Shown here: positions 21,269 to 33,364 of the stretch, one piece after another
Layout of the letters: every line of letters begins with the position of its first letter
How positions within the stretch are numbered: position 1 is the stretch's first letter
Origin: Microplitis mediator
Lineage: Eukaryota > Arthropoda > Insecta > Hymenoptera > Braconidae
DNA: 64,000 nucleotides
Assembly: GCF_029852145.1 (NCBI RefSeq)
Contig: NC_079974.1
Location: 12,463,041-12,527,040, forward strand
Reading direction: 5' to 3'
Notes under the pieces: generated by a model
What the model was told of the DNA's origin: nothing
The model's database searches: none
What the model saw: only the letters and a program-made list of their open reading frames with translations
Program-made: the position numbers and the translations under genes

Positions 21269-21332
<64 letters not shown>
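21269..21332. repeat. (AT)n microsatellite between inverted LTR tails
   Basis: About 64 bp of TA repeats separate two inverted LTR-1 3' ends, so the whole can fold into a hairpin of about 80 bp per arm. Confidence 0.95.
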
Positions 21333-21335
<3 letters not shown>

Positions 21336-21591
21336 CGTGATTGGTATCTTAAATTAATATCACTTATACACTACAATAATAACACACTTAAATTATAAAT
21401 AACAACACCACAATTAACAGCAGTAAAAAAAGCAAGAGAGAGCAATATAGTTTATTGAGATACAATGTTTGCTATTTAGTTGTCAATATAAGACTGACTG
21501 ACTTTTGTCGCGTATCTATAAAAACAAGAGAAGAAGGCATTTGTTTTCTAGCTATTCAAATATTTAAAAGATCAGTTTCACATTCGTTACA
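21333..21591 (-). mobile_element. Solo LTR-1, inverted
   Basis: This 259-bp segment is the reverse complement of the LTR at 5888-6144 with scattered substitutions. On the minus strand it starts TGTAACGAATGTG and ends CACGACA. No internal retroelement sequence flanks it, hence solo. Confidence 0.88.
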
Positions 21592-22101
21592 ATATATATT
21601 CAAGGTTGAAGTTGAGTAAAAACGAGGTCAATAACCTGAAGAACGTTCGAAGGAGTGAATTTAGCAAAAAATGTTAGAAGAACTTTTTTGTAGAGCATTA
21701 AATTTTTTTCAAGAATATGAATCTTGCGTAAAAAAAAATTTTAATATTTCTAGTAGTTACAAAAATCCAAACTAGAATCAAAGAATTAAAAAAACAAATC
21801 AATGTTTAAGGCATGGTTACAAGGAAACGGCTTATTTGACGTCAATTTACTAAGAGAAATTTTTTGTAGGGAATTCAATTTCTTTTAAGAACATACATTG
21901 CTTAAATTTTTCAGATGGATGATTTACGAGTTTTGGGTAAGGAATGAAATTTCTGTCAAAAAACTAATAGTCGTAACGATACACCTCTTAATATCAATAA
22001 TAAGGGCTCAAACTTGCACAGTAATTTTCTTTAGTCATCAGGAATAATATTTTCACAGTATCGAAAAAAAAAAATATAGTCGATTTTTTTGGCCCAGTCT
22101 A
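21592..22101. mobile_element. Half of a palindromic MITE
   Basis: Shows the family strings TTTTTTGTAGAGCATTAAAT and GGGAATTCAATT, and ends CCCAGTCTAA like the right end of element B. The opposite arm is missing. Confidence 0.55.
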
Positions 22102-23115
22102 ATACATTCCTATACATAGTGTATAGCCAGAGTTGCAAATAGCGCATTAAATTTATAATTGCATTAGTGTATCAATTGAATTTTTTTTTATATTTCATAA
22201 TCCAAAAACAACAAATTAAAAATGATTTTGTAATTTTCGAATTGAATATCTTTGAATTGAAAATAATTTTTTCATTTTTAATCCAACATTTTTCATTTAA
22301 AAATTAAATTTCAAATTTTCAATTCGTAAAGTATCGTTGAAATGTAATGGCTTAATTTTTAAATCTACGTTTTCAAATAAAACATTGAATAAAAAATTTC
22401 AATCCGGAAAACCAGATTAAAAAATTTCTTTCTAATCTCTAATTCTATATCTAATAATGGAAAAGTCAATCAAAAATTTTAATTAGCCATAGCTTAAGGG
22501 GATTAGAAAATTACATTCTGTTTCTAAATTTTCTATTTTCGAATCAAAAAATTAAATAAAATATTTTTAATTCTGAACATCGGATTGGTGTAGGTTTAAT
22601 TTTAAATTCTCTGCTTACGCTGAAAATTATTCAAAAAATTTAATGCTCAAATGTCTTAACGATGCATGATCTTCTTAATTCAAATTCTATTATATCTGAC
22701 GATCAACAATAAGTTTAAAAATATTCAAACTTGAAGAGCAAGTAAAACAGTATTCTTTCCTGTTATAAGTGCTGTCAAATTTTTTGTCTTGATTACTTAT
22801 TTGATTGCGTACCGAATCTGAATTAATAAATAATTTATTAATTTTTAATCCTATGTATCTGAATTAGAATTAATTTTTGAAATTTTAGACCCACGTGTCA
22901 ATTTAAAAACTACTTTTTTAAATTTTAATTTCACTTCTCTTATTAAAAATTGGTTTTTCGATTCTTGATCCCACGTGTTTATATTTAAATTAATTTTCCA
23001 ATTTTTCAATTCAAGTTGTTGAATTAAAAATTAACTTTGTAATTTTAATCGATATGATTTCAATTACGGATTGAAAATTCAATTTTTGATTGCAAATATT
23101 CTCATTAAAGAATTC
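22102..23115. repeat. AT-rich low-complexity tract
   Basis: The tract is dominated by shuffled variants of AATTGAAAATT, AATTTTTAAT and TTTTCAATT, with no gene. It looks like a slipped or decayed simple repeat. Confidence 0.6.
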
Positions 23116-24394
23116 GCAACCCTGTGTATAGCCTCCCTGCGTTTAACGTAGTAGTAATGATCAGATGGTTCCACTTTTAACCACCAGATGGTGTAATTAT
23201 CGAATGATATAATAACAATAGCAATCGGCAATAATAATAACAGTTATCCCATAGACTATACATTAGACAGTGTATAGCCACCATACATAGTCTATACATA
23301 AAAAGGTTACGATTTTTTTTCTCGCGTTACGGACGTTTTTTGCCGGCTAGGATACCCCTCCGCAACGCGCCATAAGGAACTTCGTTCCAAAAATATCCTC
23401 AAAGTTTCAGGTCTCTATCTCAATTTTAACCCGTGCCGCACAGCGATGTAAGTTCCCCATTTAAATAACACAGGGTTTTTGGCATTGAACAATTAATTTT
23501 TTATTCCGGCTAAAGTAATTGTTCGAAAAATTTGAAACTCTGTAGACTTTATCCTTATATCAGCAGCTACTCCTCAGAATTTTTACAGATTTTCAGCTAC
23601 TATAATTTTGGGGATACAGCATGATGAAAAAAAAGAAAAAAATTATTTTTTTTATTTTTAGCTAAAATTTTTTTCAAATGACATATCAAATCAGTCTGCA
23701 TCCTTATCAGAAGTTCTTACTTTTTTTCATTCTCGCAACTAAGTGGGTGAACGGTATATCTTTGTTGCACTAATACAGTAATCAGGAACTTTGCATTAGT
23801 GTGCAGTAAAGTGTTCCTTAAAAGGATTTTTTGAATTTATTACGATCACCTCACAAACGGTTTCAATTACGACAGAAAAAAATTCCCTCAAAGTTTGAGC
23901 TCTTAATTCCAACGGGACAACGTGCCGCAAATTTTGTTTTTGTGATTTTTTAAGTTTATTATATTTATTTATCAAAGAGATCTATTTTATTAAAAATTTA
24001 TCATAGTAAAAAAATTGTAAATAAATAACTATTGCGATATTATGATACACAAAACTTCTAACATTTTGTTTATTATTTAATGCTTAAAACAAATAATAAA
24101 CTTGAAGGTGACGAACTTATTTAAGCAAATATTGAAAGAAATTTAATTTATTGATTATATTTACTAAATGTTAAACTAAGACATTCGCTGTAAGATTAAA
24201 CTTTTATGACTTTATTGGTTCAGCACCAATAGCAATAATTTCCTATGCAATAAAAATAATTTATGAACAGTATGGTGTATTTTGTAAATACTTTTAATTT
24301 CAGTTTTTAAATTTCGTACTACCAATATTCTGTTCTACACTATATGCAGCACATTTGGGAATAAACCCCTATGACAAAAAAATAGAAAATTCTT
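23116..24394. other. Unassigned non-coding region
   Basis: I see no gene. There is a small palindrome GGAACTTCGTTCC at 23376-23388 and repeated CATAGACTATACAT/CATACATAGTCTATAC motifs near 23251-23300. Part may be a decayed DNA element, since phrases such as AAGTTTGAGCTCTTAATTCCAA near 23890 match the family in elements A-D. Confidence 0.4.
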
Positions 24395-24600
24395 TCTTTC
24401 TAAATATGAATTAGTGATTTTTCACTAATATCAAGTGAATATTCACTAATTGTCAATTCTACAATCGTACCACGCAAAATTAGTGAATATTCACTAAATG
24501 AATATGTGAATATTGGAATTCACCGATTTAATAAGTGAATATGAGAATCCACTAAATTGAAAAGTGAATATGGGAATCCACTGTTTTCATCGGTGAAAAA
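24395..24600. repeat. Cluster of AGTGAATATTCACT-type palindromes
   Basis: At least eight variants of TTAGTGAAT / ATTCACTAA alternate over about 200 bp, giving many overlapping short hairpins. It is non-coding. Confidence 0.65.
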
Positions 24601-24755
24601 AAATATTATATTGCGAAAAAAAATATAAGACACTTGTAATTAGATTTGAAATGTGATTAATGTTTTAGAATCATTACATAGAGGAAGTATACATGATTTT
24701 GATTGATGAAAAAATCCCGGTGGCTGCTGAGCTCGAACCTCTCGCATGGAAAAGC

Positions 24756-26517
24756 TACACTTATCCAAAAAATTGAAGGAACAAGAAAATTTTATAAATT
24801 TTTTAGTGATTTTTGGAAGGCTGTATTTTCGTGAAAAATGATCGCATCGACGAAATTAAAAAAGCAAATTGAAGCTTGAAATCTGTAGTTTGAAGATCTT
24901 CCAGCAAAATATTTTTTTGAGCCACGGTTTTTGCGGAATCATAAGAAAAAAGTCGAGACAAAATTTTTCTAAATTTTTTGGTTTTGTTTTTTAGGTCTAC
25001 GGGACCGGGAAAAATTTTTTCAAAAAAACGAATTCATGGCTCGTTTAGAAAATTTATTCAGCTACAATTTGTTTTTTTTTTTGTTTCTCTGTACGATAAT
25101 TTGCTGCTGAGATATCAGCCTTCAAATGAAAAAGGAGCCTTTTGTCTTTGATTATTGATATCTCAGCAAGTAATGATCACACAGTAATTCAAAGGGCAGT
25201 TTAATAAACTTGAATAAATTCCCTACAAGCTCCATTTTCGATTTTTTCAAAAAAAAATTTTTTTTCATCCTTGATATCCATTTGAAAAATCCACAAAAAA
25301 TGGCCATTTTCTGGTTTTTTAGTCAACTCATCGCTACTCTGCAAATATTGATAAAAAAAATAATGTTGCCAGGTAATTTTACGACTTAATCTACCCCCAA
25401 AAACCCTGGAAATTTTCAGATTGATCCATTGAACCGTTTGTCCGGTCCGATTGCTCAAAGTTTTGCAAAACAATTAATGGAACAAGTTTTGTTCCTTAAA
25501 TTGTGTAATCATTACCAAAATGAAAAAATTAATTTTTTTTGGATTTTCTTTCATTTTTGCGTTAGTTATTCAGTAAATGTAAGGTAAAGAGGAAAAAAAA
25601 AAATTTTCCAAAAAACGTGACCAAACAAGAATTTTTTTACAATTTTTATTTTTTACGTTTCATTCGGGGGTTTTTTTTTTTTCCTCTTTACCTTACATTT
25701 ACTGAATAACTAACGCAAAAATGAAAGAAAATCCAAAAAAAATTAATTTTTTCATTTTGGTAATGATTACACAATTTAAGGAACAAAACTTGTTCCTTTA
25801 ATTGTTTTGCAAAACTTTGAGCAATTGGACCGGGCAAACGGTTCGATGGATCAATCTGAAAATTTCCAGGGTATTTAGGGGTACATTAAGCTGTAAAATT
25901 ACCTGGCAACATTATTTTTTCTATCAATATTTGCAGAGTTGCGATGAGTTGACTAAAAAACCAGAAAATGGCCATTTTTTGTGGGTTTTTCAAATGGATT
26001 TCAAGGATGAAGAAAAAATTTTTTTTGAAAAAATCGAAAATAGAGCTTGTAGGGAATTTACTCAAGTTTATTAAACTGCCCTTTAAATTACTGTGTGATC
26101 ATTACTTGCTGAGATATCAATAATCAAAGACAAAAGGCTCCTTTTTCATTTAAAGGCTGATATCTCACCAGCAAATTGTCGTACAGAGAAACAAAAAAAG
26201 CAAATTGTAGCTAAATAAATTTCCTAAACGAGCCATGAATTCGTTTTTTTGAAAAAATTTTTCCCAGCCCCGTAGACCTAAAAAACAAAACCAAAAAAAA
26301 TCAGAAAAATTTTGTCTCGACTTTTTTCTTATGATTCCGCAAAAACCGTGGCTCAAAAAAATATTTTGCTGGAAGATCTTTAAACTACAGATTTCAAGCT
26401 TCAATTTGCTTTTTTATTTTTTTCAATGCGATCATTTTTCACGAAAATTCAGCCTTCCAAAAATTACTAAAAAATTTATAAAATTTTCTTGTTCCTTTAA
26501 TTTTTTGGATAAGTTTA
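24756..26517. mobile_element. 1.76-kb near-perfect palindrome (element G)
   Basis: Inverted arms of about 840 bp meet near 25637. The ends are TACACTTATCC at 24756 and, reversed, TAAACTTATCC at 26517, so TA borders are again possible. The same 90-codon frame starting MFCKTLSN appears once per arm on opposite strands, an expected by-product of the palindrome and not a gene. The arms differ by scattered substitutions. There is no transposase. Confidence 0.82.
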
Positions 26518-26849
26518 AATATTGTTAAAAGTATATAAAAAAATCTATGGTGAATATGTGATAAATATATAGCGGCAAAAATATCTATATTGAAAAATAT
26601 GTTTTTTACATATATTGGATTATATATTTATCATAATATATTTACTTGTATATAATGTATTGTATTTATCTATATATATTATCTCATACTATGCTCAATA
26701 TATTCTTGTCATATATGGATGGTATATATATAATTTATAAGTATAATATAATAAACTTAATATATATTTCCATATATTTTGACTCCTATAATTAGTGGTA
26801 TATGGTCTCTATATAATTGATTATATATGAAAAAATTAATATGTTTAAA
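26518..26849. repeat. ATATA-rich low-complexity flank
   Basis: Interspersed ATATATT, ACATATA and TTATATATT variants with no gene. Similar sequence resumes at 28866, so element H inserted into one such tract. Confidence 0.6.
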
Positions 26850-28865
26850 TACACTGGTCACAGAAATTAAGGGATAGAAAAAAAATCCGAAATTTTTAGG
26901 TGATTTTCAACATGCTGTAACTTGGTGAAAAATGGTCGTATGAAAAATCTAAAAAAAGCAAATTGTAGCCTCAAGTTTCTAGTTTTCAGATCTGGACCTC
27001 AAAAATTTTTATCATGTACGGTTCCGGAGTAATCATAAGAAAACCAACGAAAAAAAAATTTTCAAAATTTTTGCTGGTCTTTCAATACCTCTATGGGCGA
27101 CAATAAATTTTTTTGAATGATCCGACTGTCTGATTTTTCTCGGAAATTTTATGCCCTTTAATTTGGTGGCCTTAAAAAGTCTCTACGACGATTTGGCGCC
27201 GAGTTATCATTGATCAAAGCAAAAAAGTCCATTTTGGCTTTGATAATCAATAACTCCGGATGTATTGGTCGTACGGAGAATGGAAGCAGGGTTTTGAAAA
27301 CTAGAAAACATTCTCTATAAGACAAAATTAGTGGCATTTGATAGAAAAATTTTTTTTAAAGCGAAATTGTTTGGTAAAAAACAGGTCAAAATTCACAAAT
27401 TTAAGGATATTCGGAAATCTTGCTATAACTTTGGATATAACGGATGAACAAAGGATATCTTCGACTTTTTTTCAACCTCAAAGTGTCCTGAAAAAACCCT
27501 GAAAATTTCAAATCGCTGCGATTTTTCTTTCTTAGTGCCCCGAAGCTTTAAATTTATCGATTTTGTCAAAAATCACCATAATTGGTAGTTTCTCGGTTTT
27601 TGTTCATTTTTTCGATTTGAAAACGTTTTTTTTACCGATAATCTTCATTTCTTCGATCAAAAAGATCGATTATCGAAAAAAATTGAAAAAAAAAGATTTT
27701 GGAAAAGTTTTTTTTTTCTCGAAATTTTTTTTTCCAAAAATTTTTTTTTTCGAAATTTTTGTTGTTGCTGTATCTGCAATGATTCATCATTGTCAAAAAA
27801 AATTCCTAAAATTTTTTTTACCGCCGGCATTAGAGTTACCCAAAGCGTATGTTTGTTAAGTTGACATTTAAAGCAGATGTAGTTACAGCGGTAAAAAAAA
27901 TTTTAGGAATTTTTTTTGACAATGATGAATCATTGCAGATACAACAACAACAAAAATTTCGAAAAAAAAAAATTTTTGGAAAAAAAAATTTTGAGAAAAA
28001 AAAAAAATTTTTTCAAAATCTTTTTTTTTCAATTTTTTTCGATAATCGATCTTTTTGATCGAAGAAATGAAGATTATCGGTAAAAAAAACGTTTTCAAAT
28101 CGAAAAAATGAACAAAAACCGAGAAACTACCAATTATGGTGATTTTTGACAAAATCGATAAATTTAAAGCTTCGGGGCACTAAGAAAGAAAAATCGCAGC
28201 GATTTGAAATTTTCAGGGTTTTTTCAGCACACTTTGAGGTTGAAAAAAAGTCGAAGATATCCTTTGTTCATCCGTTATATCCAAAGTTATAGCAAGATTT
28301 CCGAATATCCTTAAATTTGTGAATTTTGACCTGTTTTTTACCAAACAATTTCGCTTTAAAAAAAATTTTTCTATCAAATGCCACTAATTTTGTCTTATAG
28401 AGAATGTTTTCTAGTTTTCAAAACCCTGCTTCCATTCTCCGTACGACCAATACATCCGGAGTTATTGATTATCAAAGCCAAAATGGACTTTTTTGCTTTG
28501 ATCAATGATAACTCGGCGCCAAATCGTCGTAGAGACTTTTTAAGGCCACCAAATTAAAGGGCATAAAATTTCCGAGAAAAATCAGACAGTCGGATCATTC
28601 AAAAAAATTTATTGTCGCCCATAGAGGTATTGAAAGACCAGCAAAAATTTTGAAAATTTTTTTTTCGTTGGTTTTCTTATGATTACTCCGGAACCGTACA
28701 TGATAAAAATTTTTGAGGTCCAGATCTGAAAACTAGAAACTTGAGGCTACAATTTGCTTTTTTTAGATTTTTCATACGACCATTTTTCACCAAGTTACAG
28801 CATGTTGAAAATCACCTAAAAATTTCGGATTTTTTTTCTATCCCTTAATTTCTGTGACCAGTGTA
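26850..28865. mobile_element. 2.0-kb near-perfect palindrome (element H)
   Basis: The sequence between TA at 26850-26851 and TA at 28864-28865 starts CACTGGTCACAGAAATTAAG and ends with its reverse complement. The arms of about 1 kb are nearly identical, with a short centre around 27835-27880. The frames beginning MSKITIIGSF on both strands are arm copies, not genes. The TA duplication suggests a Tc1/mariner-type non-autonomous element. Confidence 0.88.
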
Positions 28866-29410
28866 TATGGTTAGCGGTATATTGGAATTATATTTTTCTT
28901 ATATATTAAAACTTATATTTTTCGCAATATATTGAAAATTTTATTTTTTCAATATACTTTTTCAATTCCTACACAAATCCACAAAAAAAGTCAAATTTAC
29001 TAGTTTTTTTTTCTTTTCATTGACCTTACATTTACTGAATAACTAACGCAATAACCTAAGAAAAGTAAAAAAAGTGCCATATATTTTACAATATACTGGA
29101 AACCATATATTTTGCAATATACTGGAAAACATATATAAAAAATATAAAAAATACTATATATTAATTAATATACTACTTTTAATATAACATATCAATGTAA
29201 AAAAAGATATATTGAAATATATATGTAAAACATACATAAAAAAGTCATATATTGATAAATATATTGGTAATATATTATAGCAATATATTTTTTTTCATTA
29301 TATTATCATATATTAATACGGCAAAAATCTAAATATGATTTTATATATTGTACAATATATCACATTATAATATTCATATATTCTATCATATACGTTTTCA
29401 CATATAAAGT
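28866..29410. repeat. ATATA-rich low-complexity flank
   Basis: Continuation of the tract split by element H. Near 29090-29130 a short unit like ATATACTGGAAACCATATATTTTGC is repeated twice. No gene. Confidence 0.55.
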
Positions 29411-29830
29411 TTTTTCATGCGGGCTGCATCCTTTCAGTTCAAAGTCTTTGATGCTATCCACTGCACTGGTCTACGCATGTGATTTCGTGAGTGTAAATAG
29501 TATATTTATTATGATACCAAACAATAACTGATGAAGAAATAAAAAATCCGTGATGTTATGATTGACGTACTCTTCATATAAATATATTATTGCTCTGTAC
29601 TTTTATTTTTTTTTTATTTTGAAAGTTTTTTATTAAAATTTTTAAAAATGGTACCATAATTATTAATTATATTTTTATCTAGTAAAATATTATGACAGAG
29701 TGATTAGCTTGCCAAGTCTGGTCGCACCTAAGTATTATAGTCGAATATTATTGCGCCACTGGAAGATGGACTCGGCCTTTCAGAACCGGATGTTAATGTA
29801 ATTATATTGTATGCTCAGGGTCGTTCGTAA
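29411..29830 (+). other. Unassigned region with a possible exon
   Basis: The stretch 29423-29485 is less AT-rich and is followed by GTGAGTG, a good splice donor. No protein family is recognised and no other exon can be linked to it. Confidence 0.2.
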
Positions 29831-31530
29831 ATTTTATAATTTTGTGAGAGAGGAGAGGAATGATGAACAGGCATTAATAAATTTATTTAAAACTTTAATT
29901 CCAATTTCTTAATTTAATTAAGCACCTTGCTTATTATTTATTTTCCCTTAATAACAATCAATAATCTTATGACAAACTATGCTTATGACAAACTAATATT
30001 CTTATGACAAACTAAATATCGTCCCTTGGACGTTTTTCACACTCACGTATTTTAAGCGTCTTCCGGACGTAACACAGACACACACACACTCTTTAAAAAA
30101 CCGTCCATCGGACGTTAAACCTTTAACTTTAATAAACCTTGATAAAAAACCGTCCACTGGACGTTAAACCTTATTTTTCTTAATTACTAATTTTAAAAAA
30201 CCGTCCACAGGACATTAACCCGCATTTTCTTATTTCTAGTGTCCACCGGACATATCTTAAACCTAACTTATATTTTTGTCCACTGGACTTACATCACAAA
30301 CACAATTTCTTTCAATTAACATTACTTTGACTCTACTTAAGACTCTACTTTCTTTTGTACTTTTAATATCATCACAATCTTTTTTACCCAAAATTTTATG
30401 ACTCTAATTCAACTAACATTCCAATACAAAATTTCCACATCAACTCATTCCGATTACAATTTGTCACTCCCTTAATTTCTAATTAACTCACTGATTTTAC
30501 ACGTATTAATTAATTAATTTGTTGTTTAAATGAAGTATTAATTAATTAATTTTCACTAATAATTTTCCCACTATTTTTATACATTAATTTACTACACAAT
30601 AAAACAATCCGTTTCTTTCTATTTTACTCAATAACAATTTATCACAATTCTGGCGTCCTTTTCATAACTTTATTTTATTTAGATATTTTAATTAATTAAC
30701 TTAAAATTAATTTATAATTAAATCACGACTAGAATTACGTTATGAATTGACTAGAAATTCGGCCATTGTGTTGGCGTTACTCGGGTCTTGAATTTTACTG
30801 ACGGATTCGAGTAAATTAAAGTTTATTTATGAATTAATTCAGCCACTGGAATAAATTCCGGCCTCAATTAAATTATTGACGTTATCGAATAATTCATTTA
30901 ATTAATTATTAACGTGGAATAATTATTTTATTCCAGCCAAAGGCCTCGGATAAAATAATTCAGATTTATAGACAAGATGGCGAATAAGAGCGGCGCGAAA
31001 ATTTTTGAAAAGACGAGGCACGTGGTTGTAATGGCCAACGGCCTACAACTTCCAATTTATATACGCGAGAACCAACGGAAAGATATTAATTGAATTAATT
31101 ACAATTAATTCCGCCATTGGAATATAAATTCCGGCCTTAATTAATTATAATTTTACCTTGATGAATTTTACCGCAGCAACCCGACGAGACTTGTAGCTGA
31201 TGTCCGGCTATTTCTCCAACTGTCGTCCAATTTTCCTTACAGGTAAATCTGCTCTTCTAGTTCTCGATTGTCCAGTTTGTTCTTGCTCCAGATTGTTAAG
31301 GTCCTCGTCTTGCCTCGTATAGAATGGTGTAGATGATGCGTCCAATCACTCTAGTCGTTCACTAACTTTCACTTAGGCGTCCATCGCCTTCGGTTTTTAT
31401 GTTTACAAGCGTATTTTTTTATGGCCAATTTCTCTCCACTAATATTAACCCAAATATGCCCCTTGATTGGAAAATGAAACAGGAATCTCTTATAGTTCTG
31501 GGTATAGTTGGGTTAATTTTCTAACATCGA
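29831..31530. repeat. AT-rich block, possibly LTR-derived, with CGTCC/GGACG motifs
   Basis: No gene is seen. Six short hairpins of the type CGTCCAYNGGACG lie between 30013 and 30300, several within AAAAAACCGTCCA...GGACGTTAAACC. Further on, phrases such as GCCACTGGAATAAATTCCGGCC recur (30841 and 31113). A purine-rich GAGAGAGGAGAGGAATG starts at 29846. It could be a solo LTR ending before the acceptor-like site at 31536, but no target duplication was found. Confidence 0.35.
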
Positions 31531-31536
31531 TTACAG

Positions 31537-31920
31537 AAAAAAGCTAAGAAACCAGAATTTGAAGGAGATATTGATGGAGATCAATATTTTAATGAACTGG
31601 ACGCGTTTAATAATAACCACTCAGAGGAACCACATGATAAGGAGGATGAAGATTTACTACCACCAATTACTCCTGCACAGTCACCTACTTCAATGCAAGA
31701 TTTTCCATTTGCGTCGCCACCTCGTCAAAATAATGACGATCATTTTCATGATCATAATCATAATAATGAGAATGATGTTAACATCCATGTGAATACTAAT
31801 AATAACAATAATAATAATGTTTTAAAAGATATTCAAAATCTGAAGCGTCAGTTACACTGCAATAATCAGGAACTAGGACAATTAAAAAAAAATATGGTGA
31901 CCAAAAATATATTAAATTAA
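31537..31920 (+). CDS. Exon-like frame, Asn/His-rich protein of unknown family
   Basis: A splice acceptor-like TCGATTACAG ends at 31536 and is followed by an open frame of 127 codons to TAA at 31920. The product is acidic and then rich in Asn and His, with a run of seven Asn followed by a coiled-coil-like stretch (LKDIQNLKRQLHCNNQELGQ). It may join the exon-like frame at 32114. I do not recognise the family. Either a host exon or a fragment of an uncharacterised element gene is possible. Confidence 0.35.
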   Translation, partial: KKAKKPEFEGDIDGDQYFNELDAFNNNHSEEPHDKEDEDLLPPITPAQSPTSMQDFPFASPPRQNNDDHFHDHNHNNENDVNIHVNTNNNNNNNVLKDIQNLKRQLHCNNQELGQLKKNMVTKNILN

Positions 31921-32113
31921 ACTTTGAATACTGTAGTTGAAACCGTAATGACTCAAACGATAGCAACAGTCGTATAGATTTTAAAAAACCGCTATTCGAT
32001 GCAGAAAATCAAGTATGTTAGTACAAAAATAATATTTTAATTCCTCACGTCAAATTCAAGTTGAAAAAATAAAAAAAGTTTAAAACATTTTAAATTCATC
32101 ATTTTTGTTGTAG

Positions 32114-32365
32114 GTCAAGATTTTCGATGATTTCATAATGAGTTTTGATAACTATTATAGTGCACTAAATGCTACTACAAATTGTAGAAGAGCAAAAGCA
32201 GTGATGCGTGAGTTTTGGTCTCCACAAAAGAGATCCGATATAGTCATCAAGTACAACCCAGAAAAAACGGAGATGACCTTAGTTTTTAATGCTGAATGTG
32301 CCAAATTAATAAGCACGATTTGTTTTTCAATTATGAATAATTCAAAAATATTTTTATTACTATAG
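32114..32365 (+). CDS. Exon-like frame of unknown gene, second segment
   Basis: An acceptor-like TTTTTGTTGTAG precedes 32114 and the frame runs to TAA at 32363-32365. It encodes phrases such as NCRRAKAVMREFWSPQKR and KYNPEKTEMTLVFN, which look like real protein with no low complexity. The last ~15 codons are probably intronic, because coding character resumes at 32382. Family unknown. Confidence 0.4.
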   Translation, partial: VKIFDDFIMSFDNYYSALNATTNCRRAKAVMREFWSPQKRSDIVIKYNPEKTEMTLVFNAECAKLISTICFSIMNNSKIFLLL

Positions 32366-32381
32366 CTGTTATATTTCCAGA

Positions 32382-32519
32382 AATTGTAGAGGAATCACAA
32401 AAGTATAAAAAAATTACTATTTATACGGATAAAGACAGAGTTTCGACAAACATAATTAAATGGGTTGGAGAATGGTTGAAGTCCATGAGATACACCAGGA
32501 AAAAAAACCAAACGGAATA
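32382..32519 (+). CDS. Exon-like frame of unknown gene, last segment
   Basis: An acceptor-like ATATTTCCAG ends just before 32382. The frame encodes IVEESQKYKKITIYTDKDR and IIKWVGEWLKSMRYTRKK and stops at TAA 32517-32519. Composition and spacing suggest it follows the 32114 exon in one gene. No downstream poly(A) signal was assigned. Confidence 0.35.
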
Positions 32520-32822
32520 ATATATATTTATAACAACAAGGTTATCAATGTAATTTCTTATATAGTGCAGTGTCTAATAAATATTTTATTAAATTTACAT
32601 ATTTTATGTTGTTTATTGTAAGCTATCAAGAATAAATAATAATTTTACAGTTACAATAAAAATAATGAATTTTATGCTAATGAAAATGACATTACTGGTT
32701 TCATATTTAAATCACTTTCCTCGTTGACTATTATTAATGATCCTCTTAAAAAGGTTATGAATTATTGTCAGTTTGTCAAAGGTGAATTCGTGTATTCACG
32801 TCATTTTACCGATGGAAACGTC

Positions 32823-32935
32823 GTAAATTTACGGTCGTTCATCAGTAAAAACTTGGTGAATTTACGATCAATCTTCAGTGAAAACTTTCTCAATTTACGT
32901 TCGTTTGCCAGTGAAAATTTCGTCAAATCACGGTG
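32823..32935 (+). repeat. 33-bp minisatellite (three-plus copies)
   Basis: Units of 33 bp with core AATTTACGRTC...CAGTRAAAAC repeat at least three times. In one frame they read as 11-residue repeats around NLRSF and SENF, but there is no sign that this frame is a gene. Confidence 0.65.
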
Positions 32936-32945
32936 AATGGTCGGT

Positions 32946-33364
32946 AAAATGGGTATCTATTGATCAGTTAAAGACAATTTTTCTCACATCAAAAATCGAT
33001 ACAACTATGATGAAAACTTCAGTGACTGTGCGTGAAGTCGACGTTTTTCGTCTATAGGAACCTCATCAATCGACGGTCGAATCACCAAATATTTCTGAGC
33101 AATGTAAAAGAAAAGTTTTGCACAAATGCACTCTAGTTCTTTACCAGAAAAATACTGGACTATGATGAGTTTAAAACAACTACTTTTCTATGAAATCGTG
33201 GTGAATTGACAGTATTTCGGCCGTGACTACAAAACCGCAAGGGAACTTCAACATTTAGTTTTCGTGTAACCCCTGTGCGCGCGCATCGTAAAGATGCGGA
33301 TCATACATTCACATATATGATAGTACATTTAGTATTATATGGCCTCATATATTATATACATGAA
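32946..33364. other. Unassigned non-coding region
   Basis: Nothing recognisable apart from a short CGCGCGCATCG patch near 33278 and AT-rich sequence at the end. Confidence 0.4.

Noticed and set aside
25201..26074. Matching 90-codon frames on both strands (MFCKTLSN...)
   Set aside because: They are mirror images in a palindrome and rich in Phe/Lys from AT runs; no domain and no conserved reading beyond the repeat.
27563..28152. Matching frames starting MSKITIIGSF on both strands
   Set aside because: Again arm copies of a palindrome, dominated by F/K homopolymers.
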